From Microglena sp. YARC (lineage: Eukaryota; Chlorophyta; Chlorophyceae; Chlamydomonadales; Chlamydomonadaceae), in contig CM039467.1 in NCBI GenBank assembly GCA_022414725.1, forward strand, positions 15,214,091 to 15,278,090: 64,000 nt of DNA, read 5' to 3'. The notes beneath the pieces are model-generated. The model had not been told where the DNA came from. It saw only the letters and a program-made list of their open reading frames with translations, and ran no database searches. The translations under genes were made by a program, and so were the position numbers. Below are positions 22,648 through 39,207 of this stretch, piece after piece (within the stretch, counting starts at the first letter, position 1; each line of letters opens with the position of its first letter).

Positions 22648-23610
22648 CACTGTTTTTATTTTTGAATAAACCATGGGCAGCTTGGTGCACGAGGGCTCTA
22701 ATTTGGAGCAGGGCACTAGTGCATCAAGTATGTTATTCGGACGTATGTGTGCTGTACATGCTGCCCAACAAGACAAGCGCACGGGCACAAGCTCCCCGCA
22801 CTGGGCATTGACACTGCTATTCGTGTTGAGTATGTGCAGTGCTGTGCATCCCCCACGGATATATCATGGGCAGCTTGGTGCACGAGGGCTCTAATGTTGA
22901 GCAGAGCCGTAGGGCTCCAAGTGCGTTATTAGGACGTATGTGTGCTGTACATGCTGCCCAACAAGACAAGCACGCAGGCACAAGCTCCTCGCACTGGGCA
23001 TTGACACTGCTTTTCATGTCAGGTACGCCCAGCAGCTTGGTGCACGAGGGCTATAATGTTGATCAGGGCCGTAGCCCGTAGGGCTCCAAGTGCGTTATTA
23101 GGACGTATGTGTGCTGTACATGCTGCCCAACAAGACAAGCGCACAGGTAAAAGCTCCTCGCACTGGGCATTGGCACTGCTTTTCATGTCGAGTACGCCCA
23201 GCAGCTTGGTGCACGAGGGCTCTCATGTTCAGCAGGGCAGTAGTGCATCAAGATTGCTATTCGGACGTATGTGTGCTGTACATGCTGCCCAACAAGTCAA
23301 GCGCGCGGGCACAAGCTCCCCGCACTGGGCATTGGCACTGCTTTTCGTGTTGAGTAGCAGGGCTTTCATGTTGGGCTTTCATGTTGGGCACCAAGTACGT
23401 TATTCGAACGCATGTGCTGTACATGCTGCCCAACAAGTCAAGAGCACGGTCACAAGCTCCCCGCACTGGCCATTAACACTGCTTTTCGTGTTGAGTTGCA
23501 GGGCTTTAATGTTGAGCAGGGCACCAAGTACGTTATTCGAGCGCATGTGCTGTACATGCTACCCAACAAGTAAAGTACACGGGCGGAAGCCCCCGTACGG
23601 GGCATGAAAG
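22648..23610 (+). repeat. Downstream tandem copies of the oxygenase terminal exon end
   Basis: Six copies, ~105-185 bp apart, of the last ~140 coding bases (GSLVHEGSNVEQG, VLYMLPNKASARAQAPRTGH and TGA) follow the true stop at 22647. Because this is the last exon, the copies lie in the 3' UTR or downstream flank; several retain intact reading segments but none is joined to an upstream exon. Confidence 0.9.
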
Positions 23611-24394
23611 CAATGATGTTTTGTGTAAGGCGGAGTAAACTTAATTAGTATATACGCTATTACACCGCACTCCTGATTGCAGAAACCTATGGCTTGAGAC
23701 AGTTTAACAACATGTTGAGTTCAAGTGCAAGTACCATACCTGGTTTCTGTGGGTTTTGCATAGGGGGGGGGGGGATGGGTATTTAGCTTTCCGGAGTATC
23801 ACAACTGAGGCGACGCAGGGAATGGACTGAAGAATTACAATAGGTTCGTTACGAGATAGCAGTCGGGCAGTAGAGCCCGACCTATGAAGGAGATCGCAGC
23901 AGTACTACATGGTACTGGCGCTGCAGAGTGCAAGCCTTAACGGGTGGAGACACTACACCAGGTGCAGCCAGGCGGGAAGCCTGGCGCTCTACGACACTCT
24001 AGCAGGACCGGGAGAACAGGTCAATAACAAGGTATTCTGCAGACGTTTATATGCTTGAAGGTGTAGAACCATGTAACAATCATTCTTATTCTTTCTCTTC
24101 TTCTTTCTTTTCTTCTTCTTCTTCTTCACAAGTACCATAGTGCTGATCATTTGAAGATATTACCCCTTCACCTCTGCAGTCTTCACCCAGTCGCTCAATT
24201 GTTGGCTTTGTAAGTTGTGTGACAGGGTGAAGAAGTGTCTTGCTGTTTCCTGCCATTTTTATGTTTGTACAGCCAAACCAGAGGGGAGGAGGATGTACGG
24301 ATGTGTATTTTGTATGTTTTTTACAGTCCATTGGTAGCTAAGTAGGCTCGAGGGACATTCCCAGCCTCGGACAATCACGGCTAGAAGGGTAAGG

Positions 24395-24590
24395 ATAATG
24401 CCTGGTGGGGCGTGGTGTTCAGGGAACCCGTCGTACGCGGGCAGAGAACGGTCTACTACCTCGACTGGACAAGCTACCATCGCGGTTGTCCGGTTGACAA
24501 CGACCTGCAACGCTTAGGGTGGCCACAGGGGGAATCTAACCCCCAACCCCGCTTCGTTTAAGCGATTTGATTTACCACTAGACCAATCGT
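24395..24590 (-). mobile_element. tRNA-like SINE candidate
   Basis: On the minus strand, 24575-24585 reads TGGTCTAGTGG (a good pol III box A) and 24531-24541 reads GGTTAGATTCC (box B with one mismatch). A perfect 5-bp T-arm stem (GGGGG/CCCCC) is present, but the acceptor stem does not pair, so it is not a functional tRNA. Downstream on the same strand, about 24395-24440 matches the dispersed GTACG...TTCCCTGAACACCACGCCCC family. A tRNA-derived SINE is the best reading. Confidence 0.5.
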
Positions 24591-24904
24591 ATCACTTAAA
24601 CGGGCTACAATCACGGCTACAAGGCTGGAGCCATGCTAGACTCAATCCGAGATTAAGGCATAATACACCGCGAAAGCTCTACAATAAAACCCGCTATATT
24701 ACACACAATTGAGTCCTTTGCTAGAGCACGGAGACACACCCTTTGAGGCAAAAATCCTGTTTGCCCCCCCATCCTTCTGTTTGCCCCCCCCACCATCCAC
24801 CCGCCCACCCCAAGATCATGATGACCGTTCCTTACAATAATGATTTACTCCTCAAATGGTGGTTCTCCGTGTGCTATCCGTATACTCAAGGAGAATATGT
24901 GATA

Positions 24905-24980
24905 ATATATATATGCGAGCAGCCAAATTGCTGGTTGAAGCTTTGTAACCAAGTTCAAGTTCAAGCTCAAGGTTGAAACG
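24905..24980 (+). mobile_element. SINE-like 3' end with (AAGTTC)n tail
   Basis: GAGCAGCCAAATTGCTGG...GTAACCAAGTTCAAGTTCAA. Closely similar ends occur at 54505-54567 (plus), 46275-46315 (minus) and 55565-55605 (minus). The hexamer tail suggests a retroposon end. Confidence 0.5.
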
Positions 24981-25717
24981 AGGGAAAGGAAGCTGTGACG
25001 GAACGCTCTTATGATGGCCCCATGACGAAAAGGAGACAGTGGGGAGCGAACGGGAAATATATAGGACATATGTTCACACAACAAGAAGAAGGGCGGGAAC
25101 GCCTTCCGCGCCTTAGACAAAAACCGGATCCCCAAACCGGAACCGAACTAACTGACATATCCAACTGACATATCGATATGCCAGCTACGCTTCACACACG
25201 ATAGGTAATACGGCAGATAGAAACCGTTATATCTAGGAAGCTGAAATCTTATGTTTTCTCTGGCTCATACCGGGCTAGCAATTAATTTGTTGTAGTGGTT
25301 CTCAAAATAAATCCCCACAATAATCTGGGGGTTCAAACATGTAAGGTGAAAGAGGAGATCATTTGCTGTCAAATGAGTAGGGTCGGGAAGCAAACTTATA
25401 TTTTGCATAGGAGGTGTCAAGGCCTCAAAAAATGGCTTCTCCCGATTGATTTTTTCTGATAATGGGGCTATATATCAGTAGGATATGGACATCCTCGATT
25501 GCTCGAATCCTCGAATCAGACGTTTTCATTTTTTTTTTTTTACTTCTAAGTCTTAACTACTTTTACATCTACTTAAATAGAAACCTAGTTAAATTGAAAC
25601 CTTAGATGTGAATCTGAAACTAATCAAACCCGTTATATATTAGTAGGATAGGGGCTATAATCGCATGTGTCATTGCGATATTATGAGACATTTTTCAGGT
25701 CATTCTGAGCACCTCAT

Positions 25718-25719
<2 letters not shown>

Positions 25720-25759
<40 letters not shown>
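25720..25759 (+). repeat. 40-base poly(G) tract
   Basis: Uninterrupted run of G, the longest of roughly twenty G or C homopolymer runs of 10 or more bases in this window. It precedes a GGCCCTCCTCAGTTTTTTT block that recurs after another G run at about 26265. Confidence 0.95.
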
Positions 25760-25760
<1 letters not shown>

Positions 25761-25764
25761 CGGC

Positions 25765-26290
25765 CCTCCTCAGTTTTTTTTTCTAACTTTTTACTCAGAC
25801 CTCAAAATGACATTCTGAGACCACCCTTGAGTAGGCCTTGGTAAGGGCAGTCCATTGGCACCACTTTGGACCTTGTGCAGTAAGTATCTACCCCTTGGGT
25901 GGTTAAATGCAATAAGTATCTACCCTTGGGTGGGTGTGTGAATGGGGTCAGCCTTCCTCGGTTTTTTTCTAACTTTTTACTCAGACCTCCAAATGACATT
26001 CTAAGACCACCCATGAGTAGGCCTTGGCAAGAGCAGTCCATTGGCACCACGTTGGACCTTATGCAATAAGTATCTACCCCTTGGGTGGGTGGGTGGGTGG
26101 GTGGGTGAATGGGGTTGAAAAACTGGATTTTGACTATCAGACAATCTCTATGCGGGAATTCCGAGGATGCCATTATATGCGCCATACTGTAAACCCCCAC
26201 AATCCATATCTAAGTTTTTCGAAAAGGGGGTATTTCGATTTAAATGGGGGGGGGGGGGGGGGGGCAGCCCCCCTCAGTTTTTTTAGGGAT
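25765..26290. repeat. Tandem duplication (~190 bp) next to G runs
   Basis: Two copies of TTCTAACTTTTTACTCAGAC, then TGACATTCTGAGACCACCC, TAGGCCTTGGTAAGGGCAGT and TAAGTATCTACCCCTTGGGT, followed by a third partial copy of the start at about 26265. Confidence 0.8.
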
Positions 26291-26569
26291 AGGTGTCCCC
26301 CCTTTTTGTTTTTTTATACTCCCGTTTTGCAGTATATTTTACATGGTTTGAAAGGTATTGCTGCGTACCTAATAATTTCATTGGCATCGCATATCAACTC
26401 TCTAAAAAAACGGGCAAGTTAAGATTGTTCAACTCTCAGAAACATAAATCACGACCTGAAAGCGCGTCGACCAAGAAGCGCGGTGCCAATCTAAGGGATC
26501 CATTCAACGCCAGTAATAAAGACATATTGTCCATGTAACCATGTTCACGTTGCACAAGGCTCAAGTCAT

Positions 26570-26790
26570 TTTTCTAGGCAGCTCTATGAGTCAGCTGGAG
26601 GTTTCAGACCAAGCAAGTTGCAGCTTCTAGGCAGCTCCCTGAGTCAGCTACAGGTTTCAGACCAAGCATATTGCAGCTTCTAGGCAGCTTCTTGAGTCAG
26701 CTACAGGTTTCAGACCAGGCATGTTGCAAATTCTAGACAGCTCCTTGAGTCAGCCACAAGTTTCAGACCAAGTATGTGGAATGTAAGCAC
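26570..26790. repeat. ~54-bp tandem repeat
   Basis: Four copies of AGGCAGCTCCTTGAGTCAGC, then TACAGGTTTCAGACCAAGCA and TGTTGCAGCTTCT. The GCAGCTTCTAGGCAGCTCCC core also occurs at about 31045-31075, 34560-34740 (both orientations) and 53955-54140 (both orientations). Confidence 0.85.
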
Positions 26791-27221
26791 AAAGTGCTTG
26801 AAGATGTAACGAGAGATGTGCATGATCCCTTTATTCTTCTGCGCGACAAAGCCAGCCATAGTGGAGGATGCAGCGCCGGAAGTAGACCCTGATTTCTTGT
26901 TGCTCACAGACGAAGGCGACCGGGCTGGCTTGATGCATCCCCCACCAGAGTGCAGTGCATCGAGAAAATCTGGAATGGATTCTTGGGCTCCTGAGTGGCG
27001 ATTCGGTAGCTTCTTCACCTAAAGAAAACGTGATCCTCGCCGTGCTTCTTCCTCATCACGACATCAAACGCGTTGCACCAAGTAGCCTTTCCTTTTGATC
27101 CTCTCATAGAATCCAGGAACAAGAATCTTATCAGTGCTGACCTGAGTTGATTTCTGTTTAGGTACAAGCTTTGGGGGCTCAGCCCCAGATGGCTAGGAAC
27201 CGATTTTTTACATGGTTTCAT
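26780..27221 (-). pseudogene. Possible degenerate coding fragment
   Basis: On the minus strand, protein-like stretches lie in different frames: STDKILVPGFYERIKRKG, then FDVVMRKKHGEDHVFF, then ESIPDFLDALHSGGG and MAGFVAQKNKGIMHIS. Composition looks coding, but frameshifts or unrecognised introns break it and I do not recognise a family. It could equally be a decayed transposon ORF. Confidence 0.3.
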
Positions 27222-28929
27222 AGCAAGCCTGGGCAGACTTTATGGCCCAAGTCTGCCCACTCTAACACACTGTGTACTTTTACTCGCATTGTGAACATGA
27301 AATAAGGAAATGGAACACAAGCAAAAATAACCTTTGCCGAATGCTATTCAGATCTTTCTAGGTCAACATGAGTCGGTTCCAGCCATGGACCCCTTAGCTA
27401 AGTAATTTTTGCCATACTTTATTATACTTATACTTTAAAGGGAAATGGACGCGTGTCAACGGGGGGAGGATCCGTTGAACAAAGGGAAGGGTCCGTTGCG
27501 TCACAGGACGCAGGCTAAACAATTGGTTGCGTCTTAGACAGCAGAGCCGGGGGTCCTTTTTAAGTACCATGCACACCGCATATAGTTCTACAGTGCATTA
27601 ATTAACATCTCACCCTCACCACCACCTGTTCGCTGATTAGCTTCCCTGTGCCAATGTACTCAAGAGCAGGGTCCTCCAAACGGACCCCAGGGGTTGCGTC
27701 CTGGGACGCACCCTATTTCGGTAGGTTGCGCCCTGGGACGCACCCAATTCGGCAGGTTGGGTCCTGGGACGCAGTCAAATGTTTAGGCTGCGTCCTACTA
27801 TCAACAGAACCACGTAGCCCACGGAAATGGAGTGGTGGTAGGCCAATCAACTGATGGGTGAGACGCAACCAACATCATAAACCTGAGTCTGGGCCGCAAC
27901 GGACCCTCCCCATGTTGCGTCCTGCTACGCAGGACGCTGCGTCCTGCACTACCCTGCTCAAGATTCATCCGATCGGATTATTCTTGAGTGCATTGGCACA
28001 TTAAATCTAACACAACTCGCCAGATCGCACGGGGGAACCGGAGTTGGCTGAAAAGCAATATAACAATCCAATCCATGTTAGAGTTCACAAGGAGGTATTA
28101 TGGACGACGACAGTGATGGAATTTAATTTCGTCATTTATGCAAGAGGACTATTTATTTTGATACATCAGGAATCGAGCATGATTTCGTTGACAATGACTC
28201 TTACAGGATAATGTTAATAAACCCTGATTCATTCAGAGGATGAAAACATCTAGTAACATTTTACATGCATGTCGAGAAACGTAGTGTTAAATGATCTGCA
28301 TTGCACGAACCCCGGTCCCCCGCCATGTAAAATTTGTTGGGGTTCAGTTCACCAGTGTTTGTTTTTAAACCCAAGATGGGAGATTTGACCTACATAAGTA
28401 CCATACCAGGCCATTTCCAGTCCTTACAGGCTGGCATGCAGACCCGTGCAGTTACTGACAATGAATCTTCAGGCAAAAGTGATGGATGGCACAATTTGAT
28501 GGCGATTGATCGATTCCCTGGCTCGATCTGTGCTATGTGGAGCTCGCGGCAGGCACTTACGTAGTCACGCACCCTAGTGTACCCTCGGCACATTCGGGCA
28601 GCTTTCGCCACAAGGCATGGTAGGTGGTGATATGACAATTTAAACTCCGGCGATTCCTTCGCGTCTGCTTCTGGTTTTCAGAGACATTGGAAAAGAAATA
28701 AACTTTGGCCCGGGGTCCCTGAAGCTATCGGGGTCAGGCCCCCCCGGGGGCCCTCCCCCCGCCCCCGCGACCCAAGATCAACCAGACCAACGCATTTTGT
28801 GAACTATGTACGATGTACAACGCCAACAAACCAACATATCGTCGTTCTGTGCGCAAATTAGACAGCTTCTCCCCCCGCAGTATCGACCCAGACCTCTACT
28901 AGGCACATTTAGATAGATAGTGTAGATTC

Positions 28930-34300
<5,371 letters not shown>

Positions 34301-35131
34301 GTGGCTTTTTGGTGTCGTTGTGGTATTGGTGTCGTTGTGGTTGCGTAGGACGTGTGCTTGCGTAGGACATGTGCTCTATGCGTGCTACTTGTGGTTGCGT
34401 AGGATGTGTGCTTATTGCGTGGGACGTGTGGTTTAGCTACGTAGCAAAGATAAAGAAGACCAACGTATATGGACGATGAAGAAACTATAGCAAGTGCTAA
34501 ATTCATAGGTGCTTGGTTCCAAGTTTCTTCAGTAGCATAGCTTTTCTTTTTTGCTACGAGAAGCAGCTTCTAGGTAGCTCCCTGAGCCAGCCATTTGGCT
34601 AAGCCCCAAGATTTCAACAGTCCTGAGAAGCTCATGCTGTCAGCTCCCATATGCAATACTCTGTTTTAGATTTTGATAGGAAGCAAGCAAGGAGAGCTGC
34701 CTAGAAGCTGCTGCTCGTAGCGGAAAAGAAAAGCTATGTTCAGTAGGTAGCTTCGTTCCTGCTTTGTCATGGGTAGACCCTAGTAGTGCTCTTCTCGGGA
34801 CCTTTTGAATTGATATATTTAGTGCACCAGATCAGCAATTTCACCGTTGGTGAATCAGAGTCTCCCTCCCGCAGTCGGGCGTGCAAGCTATGGCATTTTC
34901 TGGTTTGCAATTCATTAATTGCGACATACTTTGGCTTATTTAGTTAGTTGGCTTTGTTTGCAGACACGTAATACTAGATATAGTTTGCATTTCGTAGATA
35001 CCGGTCCACCTGATTCTAATTTCCGGTGATTTATTTGTTATAGAAGTACCACACCTTTGGTCAGTCACATAGTAGAAGGTGTGTTGCTATAGTTTGAATA
35101 CCTTGGATTGATAAGATACTTTTTGTAGTCT

Positions 35132-35213
35132 GTTGAACTACACAGGCTGCGAGTGCTTCTGGACATCTTGCAAGATAGATGTCTGGAGAGCGCCCGCAGC
35201 CGTGTAGTTCAAC
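35132..35213. repeat. Foldback palindrome, 82 bp
   Basis: Outer arms GTTGAACTACAC / GTGTAGTTCAAC are perfect, followed inward by GGCTGCG / CGCAGCC and an imperfect inner arm around CATCTTGCAAGAT. Confidence 0.85.
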
Positions 35214-35564
35214 AATAACATATATCCCGGGAGGGGGATGGGTATCGAATCCAACTGGACGCAGAATCTTGGTGGTTCTCAGGTAGCCGCAGTCAAGTTG
35301 GTAAATAGGACCAGGTTCTGGTAACAGTTACGCACAGAAAATGGCGGTAGTTCGTATATGACCTTAGTACTCAGGTAGCCGTATTCAAGTTGATAGTTAG
35401 GACCACGTGCTAGTTACAGTTAAGTACAGAATATGACCGCAGTACTCAGGTAGCTGCATTCAAGTTGGTATTTAGGACCAGGTGCTAGTAACAGTGAAGT
35501 ACAGAATATGACCGTAGTTCTCAGGTAGCCACAGTCAAGTTGGTATCTAGGGCGGAGCTGTAGT

Positions 35565-35655
35565 AGTAAAAAAAAGATAACGCCTGGAGGGGCGTTGTGT
35601 TAAGGGAACCCTCCCGTACGCCGCAGCTGGGGGAAGTTACCATCAGCTGTAGTAG
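35565..35655 (-). mobile_element. SINE-like repeat, family GTACGGGAGGGTCCCC
   Basis: On the minus strand: CCCCCAGCTGCGGCGTACGG, GAGGGTTCCCTTAACACAAC and CCAGGCGTTATC then a T run, which would be a pol III terminator. The 60665-60745 copy also ends in a T run. Confidence 0.6.
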
Positions 35656-35749
35656 TAAGTACTTAGAAGACCAATGTTGTGCCTCCTCCTCCTTGCCATT
35701 GGTGTAGCATTTTATAGGTTTCACTCAACAGACAAGTTATATGCAGCGT

Positions 35750-35905
35750 CGCAAGTGACAGTTGGCAACGGAAGCTAGTTAGTTACGAGACTGTTGGCTG
35801 ACGTGTCAGGCTTCGTCTCGGTCAGACGGTCGGACGGACAAATGGGTAACCCTGGGGGCTCCCGCCCCCTTGATGAGGGGGCTCCGCCAAAAAACATTTC
35901 GTTGG
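35750..35905 (-). mobile_element. Dispersed repeat, family GGCGGAGCCCCC...ACGTCAGCC
   Basis: Inverted copy: GAGACTGTTGGCTGACGTGT...CTCCGCCAAAAAACA. Same family as 30845-31030. Confidence 0.6.
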
Positions 35906-36654
35906 CCATATGGTAATATTGTTTTTATTGATTGCTATGGTTATTGTCTACGTGCGTTTGTTTGTATATGATTCTCAGAATCTAACCTTCCTTGGGAAAT
36001 GTATCCCCTGGAATGTGTAACACAAACCTATGTCCTCCATCTCTCGTTTCACCTCCTCTTTCACGTACACACCGGAATACGGATGGCGTTCCAACCAGGG
36101 TTGTTGAGGAGGACTCACAGCTCTGCGTCCTGAGAAGCAATCAATTGTTTAGCCTGCATCCTGAGACGCAATGGACCATAGACGCGACGTAACCAACCCA
36201 CTGAAGCTGCGACTGCGACGTCCTGAACAAGCCTAGTACCAACTGCTTCATGAGTGGAAGGAACGCAAGGGTTAAAGGGCCGAACTGGTGCAACACTGTT
36301 TGTTTATACACTGCCACAGTCCAGAGGTAGCCACTAGCCAGTAAGGCTGAGGGGAGTAGCCCAACCTCGAATAGTCAAGGATAATGTTGAGAACCAGGAG
36401 GGGCTAAATAGTATAATAACCAATTGTGTTGGGGTGCAGTTCATCAGTGCTTTTTCCTTTTAAGCCCTTCCTATACGGCTGGGCAAGTACCTTAAGCCTA
36501 TATGGCCTACCCCTGGACTGTAACACACATACATACTATAATAACAAGCACTCAATGATCTGGTCCCTAAACAGCCGCGAGGACACAGCAGCGGTCCTTT
36601 GTTAAGCTACACGATATATTCAAACTCTAGCTTGGCAACTACCGGTAACCAGCT

Positions 36655-36725
36655 GCTAAAGATTGGTAACGCCTGGCAGGGCGTGGTATTGAGGGAGCCC
36701 CGTGCCCCCGTCTTACTACCAGGTA
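36655..36725 (-). mobile_element. SINE-like repeat, family GTACGGGAGGGTCCCC (diverged)
   Basis: AACGCCTGGCAGGGCGTGGT...GGGAGCCCC matches the minus-strand body of the family. Confidence 0.45.
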
Positions 36726-39207
36726 CCACTTGACTCGACAGTCGACACAGCATATCACCCAGTGGCTCCAGCATGACATGTTCACTAGCCCTCACTAGGC
36801 TGAGGGAGGCATAACCCCCCGGGGCTTGCCCTGTAGGGTGAAACCACTTAGCTCGACATCAAGTAAACACAATATATCACGATAAACACGATATATCGTA
36901 CAATGTCAGTTCAATATCGTACAATATGACTATACGAGATATACGATAAAATAAATAGAGTATGATTAAAAGCTTGACAGCCCTACCTGTAGGGTAAAAC
37001 TGGGGCACCTGGAACAAATACACTTCTGGTAGCTTACTAGCTAGCTAATAATTCAATACCTGCCAATCCATTGATTCCATCATGTATGATCTGATCTTGT
37101 CATTCACTGATTCAAGCGCTTTATCTAATTATGAGAAGTATTACAGGTGGTTGGGCCCAATGCAAGCAAACGGGCTGGTCCCTCAACCTAGGTAAGTACT
37201 GTCGGATTTCTGCCCTCGTGGTGGTTGTCTAGTTATGTCTCCTTAGCTCCGCCTCTAACAACCATGGCAGGGAGGTTGTCTGCCGTGGTCAATAGGGGTA
37301 CTGGCGAATGTTCGTTTGGTCGAGGGTCGGTATCTCCTACTCTTTTGTAGGAGTGGCAACGCCATTCGAACTGAATTCTCCTATGTGTCGGGAGACCCAC
37401 CTCCTGGGGGGAAATACCTTTCACAATTTAAAATTAGCCACGCCTCGTAACACGGTGTATTATTTATTTGTTTTATTTTTAAGTACCGTGTCACACATTT
37501 ACACACTTTGCCCCTTCTTCTGGGGGTTCGGCATTGGGGGCCCACATATCACATATGCCATGTCACCGTGCCTTTTACCAGGTTGCGTCCCCCCTGTCCA
37601 GCCCGAGGAGACTACACAAGTAAGAGAATTGTTACAATGAGTAGAAGACAGTGAAAACAACTGAAAAGTCTGGCGGCACTTAGCAGTACATCGGCGACGC
37701 TGCCCCCTAAAAGGGCAGTGGCGAGGGCTGCAAGCTAAGCAGTCCTGCAAACCAGATGGCAGGACTTGGGAGGGCATAGCACTAGGGCAATGCCGGGCGG
37801 TGCCGGTACGTAGCCCTAGCTGGCCTGGGTCAAAGGACTTGGCAGGAAGTTACTGCTGCCAGTCGTAGAACGTAGGGGAGGACGTAACAATAAAGTGATA
37901 GAAACTGAAAACAAGGTGGTACTAGCAGTACGTCGGCGAGCTGCCCAGTATAGCAGTGGAGTCGAGGGCCGCCTAGGTACCTTAAAACCTACACAAGTCA
38001 TCATCAAGGACATAACTTTCGGGAGTCTCGGAGCGGTGTCCGTTGAACTTCTGGTGAACCTCTGGTACCGGTGTATGAGCCGACACCTCTGCTGGGTCTG
38101 CGCGCAGATCTGCGTTGGCTGGGGGCCCCCCATGGGGGTGCATCACCCGACTAGGGCTCTGTGTTTCGGAAACCAGGCCACGTGCTCGCTTCCGCTTCCA
38201 CCCTGTAGTGCCTGGAAACGCTCAAGCGCCCCCAGCTGTGTTTTCTCCAGAGACGGGGAGCAGCCTGCGACAGACCATGGAATCAACACAAAAAAGCGCC
38301 CCCGACTTCGCTTCCGAGGTCGAGAGTGGGCGGCAACTGGGCGGCAACGGGGCGTGGAGAGCATGACGAAGCGAAGGGGTGAACAATGAAGCGGTCTCGG
38401 AAATTTAAAAGGATGGTCGGGGGTGGCCCAATTTAAAAACGCGCCATCGCGTCCGCCGTCCGTTGGTCCACGCCCCCCCCCCCCCCCCCCCCCCCGGTCC
38501 ACGTCCCAGCCAAGCAAACGTAGCACGGCAGGGGACCTGTAGCACGAGGTCTGTCGACGTGGGTTCAATGGACCTGAATTATCCGACAATTACGTAGGCG
38601 TGGATCGTCCACCGTTGGACCCCTGACCGCTCTCGCTACGGACGAGTTATTAAGAGAGATTTTGACTGTCAGTGTTCCTTATCGAGAATCCGTTACATCG
38701 CACCACTTCCGAAAAACCCGCTCATCTTATGAGCTTTTGCGTGTTGTAACCAGCTCAATCACGTCGGCGGCAGACCTACAAGAAACTCCGAACTCCTTTT
38801 TCCCACGATCACCTTAGCACGCTGAAAATGAAGGTCCGAAACTTCATCTCCGCCACCGCTTCTTTTGTGCTTGCTTGTTAGCGATCGTTCCCTTCCTAGT
38901 GGCTTGGCTATTTACGCCATCATGTGGTTTATTGCAACGCAGGGTGGCTGCAAGCCTGGTCCTAAGCGCTGGGTGTTCAACCATAAGTTCAGCTGCTTGC
39001 TAAACAAGGTACGTGCCATCGACACCTGCCTGAGTTGTTCAATGATCGTTTTTTGCTGTATCAAACCTTCTAAAGTGTCTGACGTCCCCCTGCCCCTCTT
39101 TCTGATCTTGCAGCACTGAAGGATTAGCACGGAAGGATTAGCACGGAAGGATTAGCCACTAGCCGATTGCCATAGAATAGAACTAGTAATTAAAATAAGC
39201 TTGAAGA

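Larger units (their letters stand above)
23611..28929. other. Intergenic region, no gene recognised
   Basis: Between the oxygenase 3' copies and the PG-rich protein gene. It contains a tRNA-like/SINE segment (24395-24590), a second SINE-like tail (24905-24975), a 40-base G run (25720-25759), duplicated ~190-bp blocks (25765-26280), a ~54-bp array (26570-26790), a weak minus-strand coding fragment (26780-27221) and a GTCCTGGGACGCA-type repeat (27430-27980). Confidence 0.6.
34301..39207. other. Intergenic region, no gene recognised
   Basis: It holds the GCAGCTTCTAGGCAGCTCCC repeat in both orientations (34560-34740), a foldback palindrome (35132-35213), a ~62-bp tandem repeat around TCAGGTAGCCGCAGTCAAGT (35270-35550), several dispersed SINE-like copies, an AT-rich ACGATATATC segment (36870-36970), duplicated CAGTACRTCGGCGA blocks (37660-37960) and a poly(C) tract (38466-38495). 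The last ~300 bases may include the promoter and leader of the aspartate oxidase gene; a 17-bp unit (GGAAGGATTAGCAC) is repeated three times at 39118-39160. Confidence 0.55.

Noticed and set aside
24518..24590. Functional tRNA gene
   Set aside because: Boxes A and B and the T stem are present, but the acceptor stem does not pair and the anticodon loop lacks the usual T before the anticodon.
37620..38600. Possible genes on either strand (105-164-codon frames)
   Set aside because: Overlapping frames on both strands, duplicated CAGTACRTCGGCGA blocks and no splice-consistent extension; looks like decayed repeat DNA.
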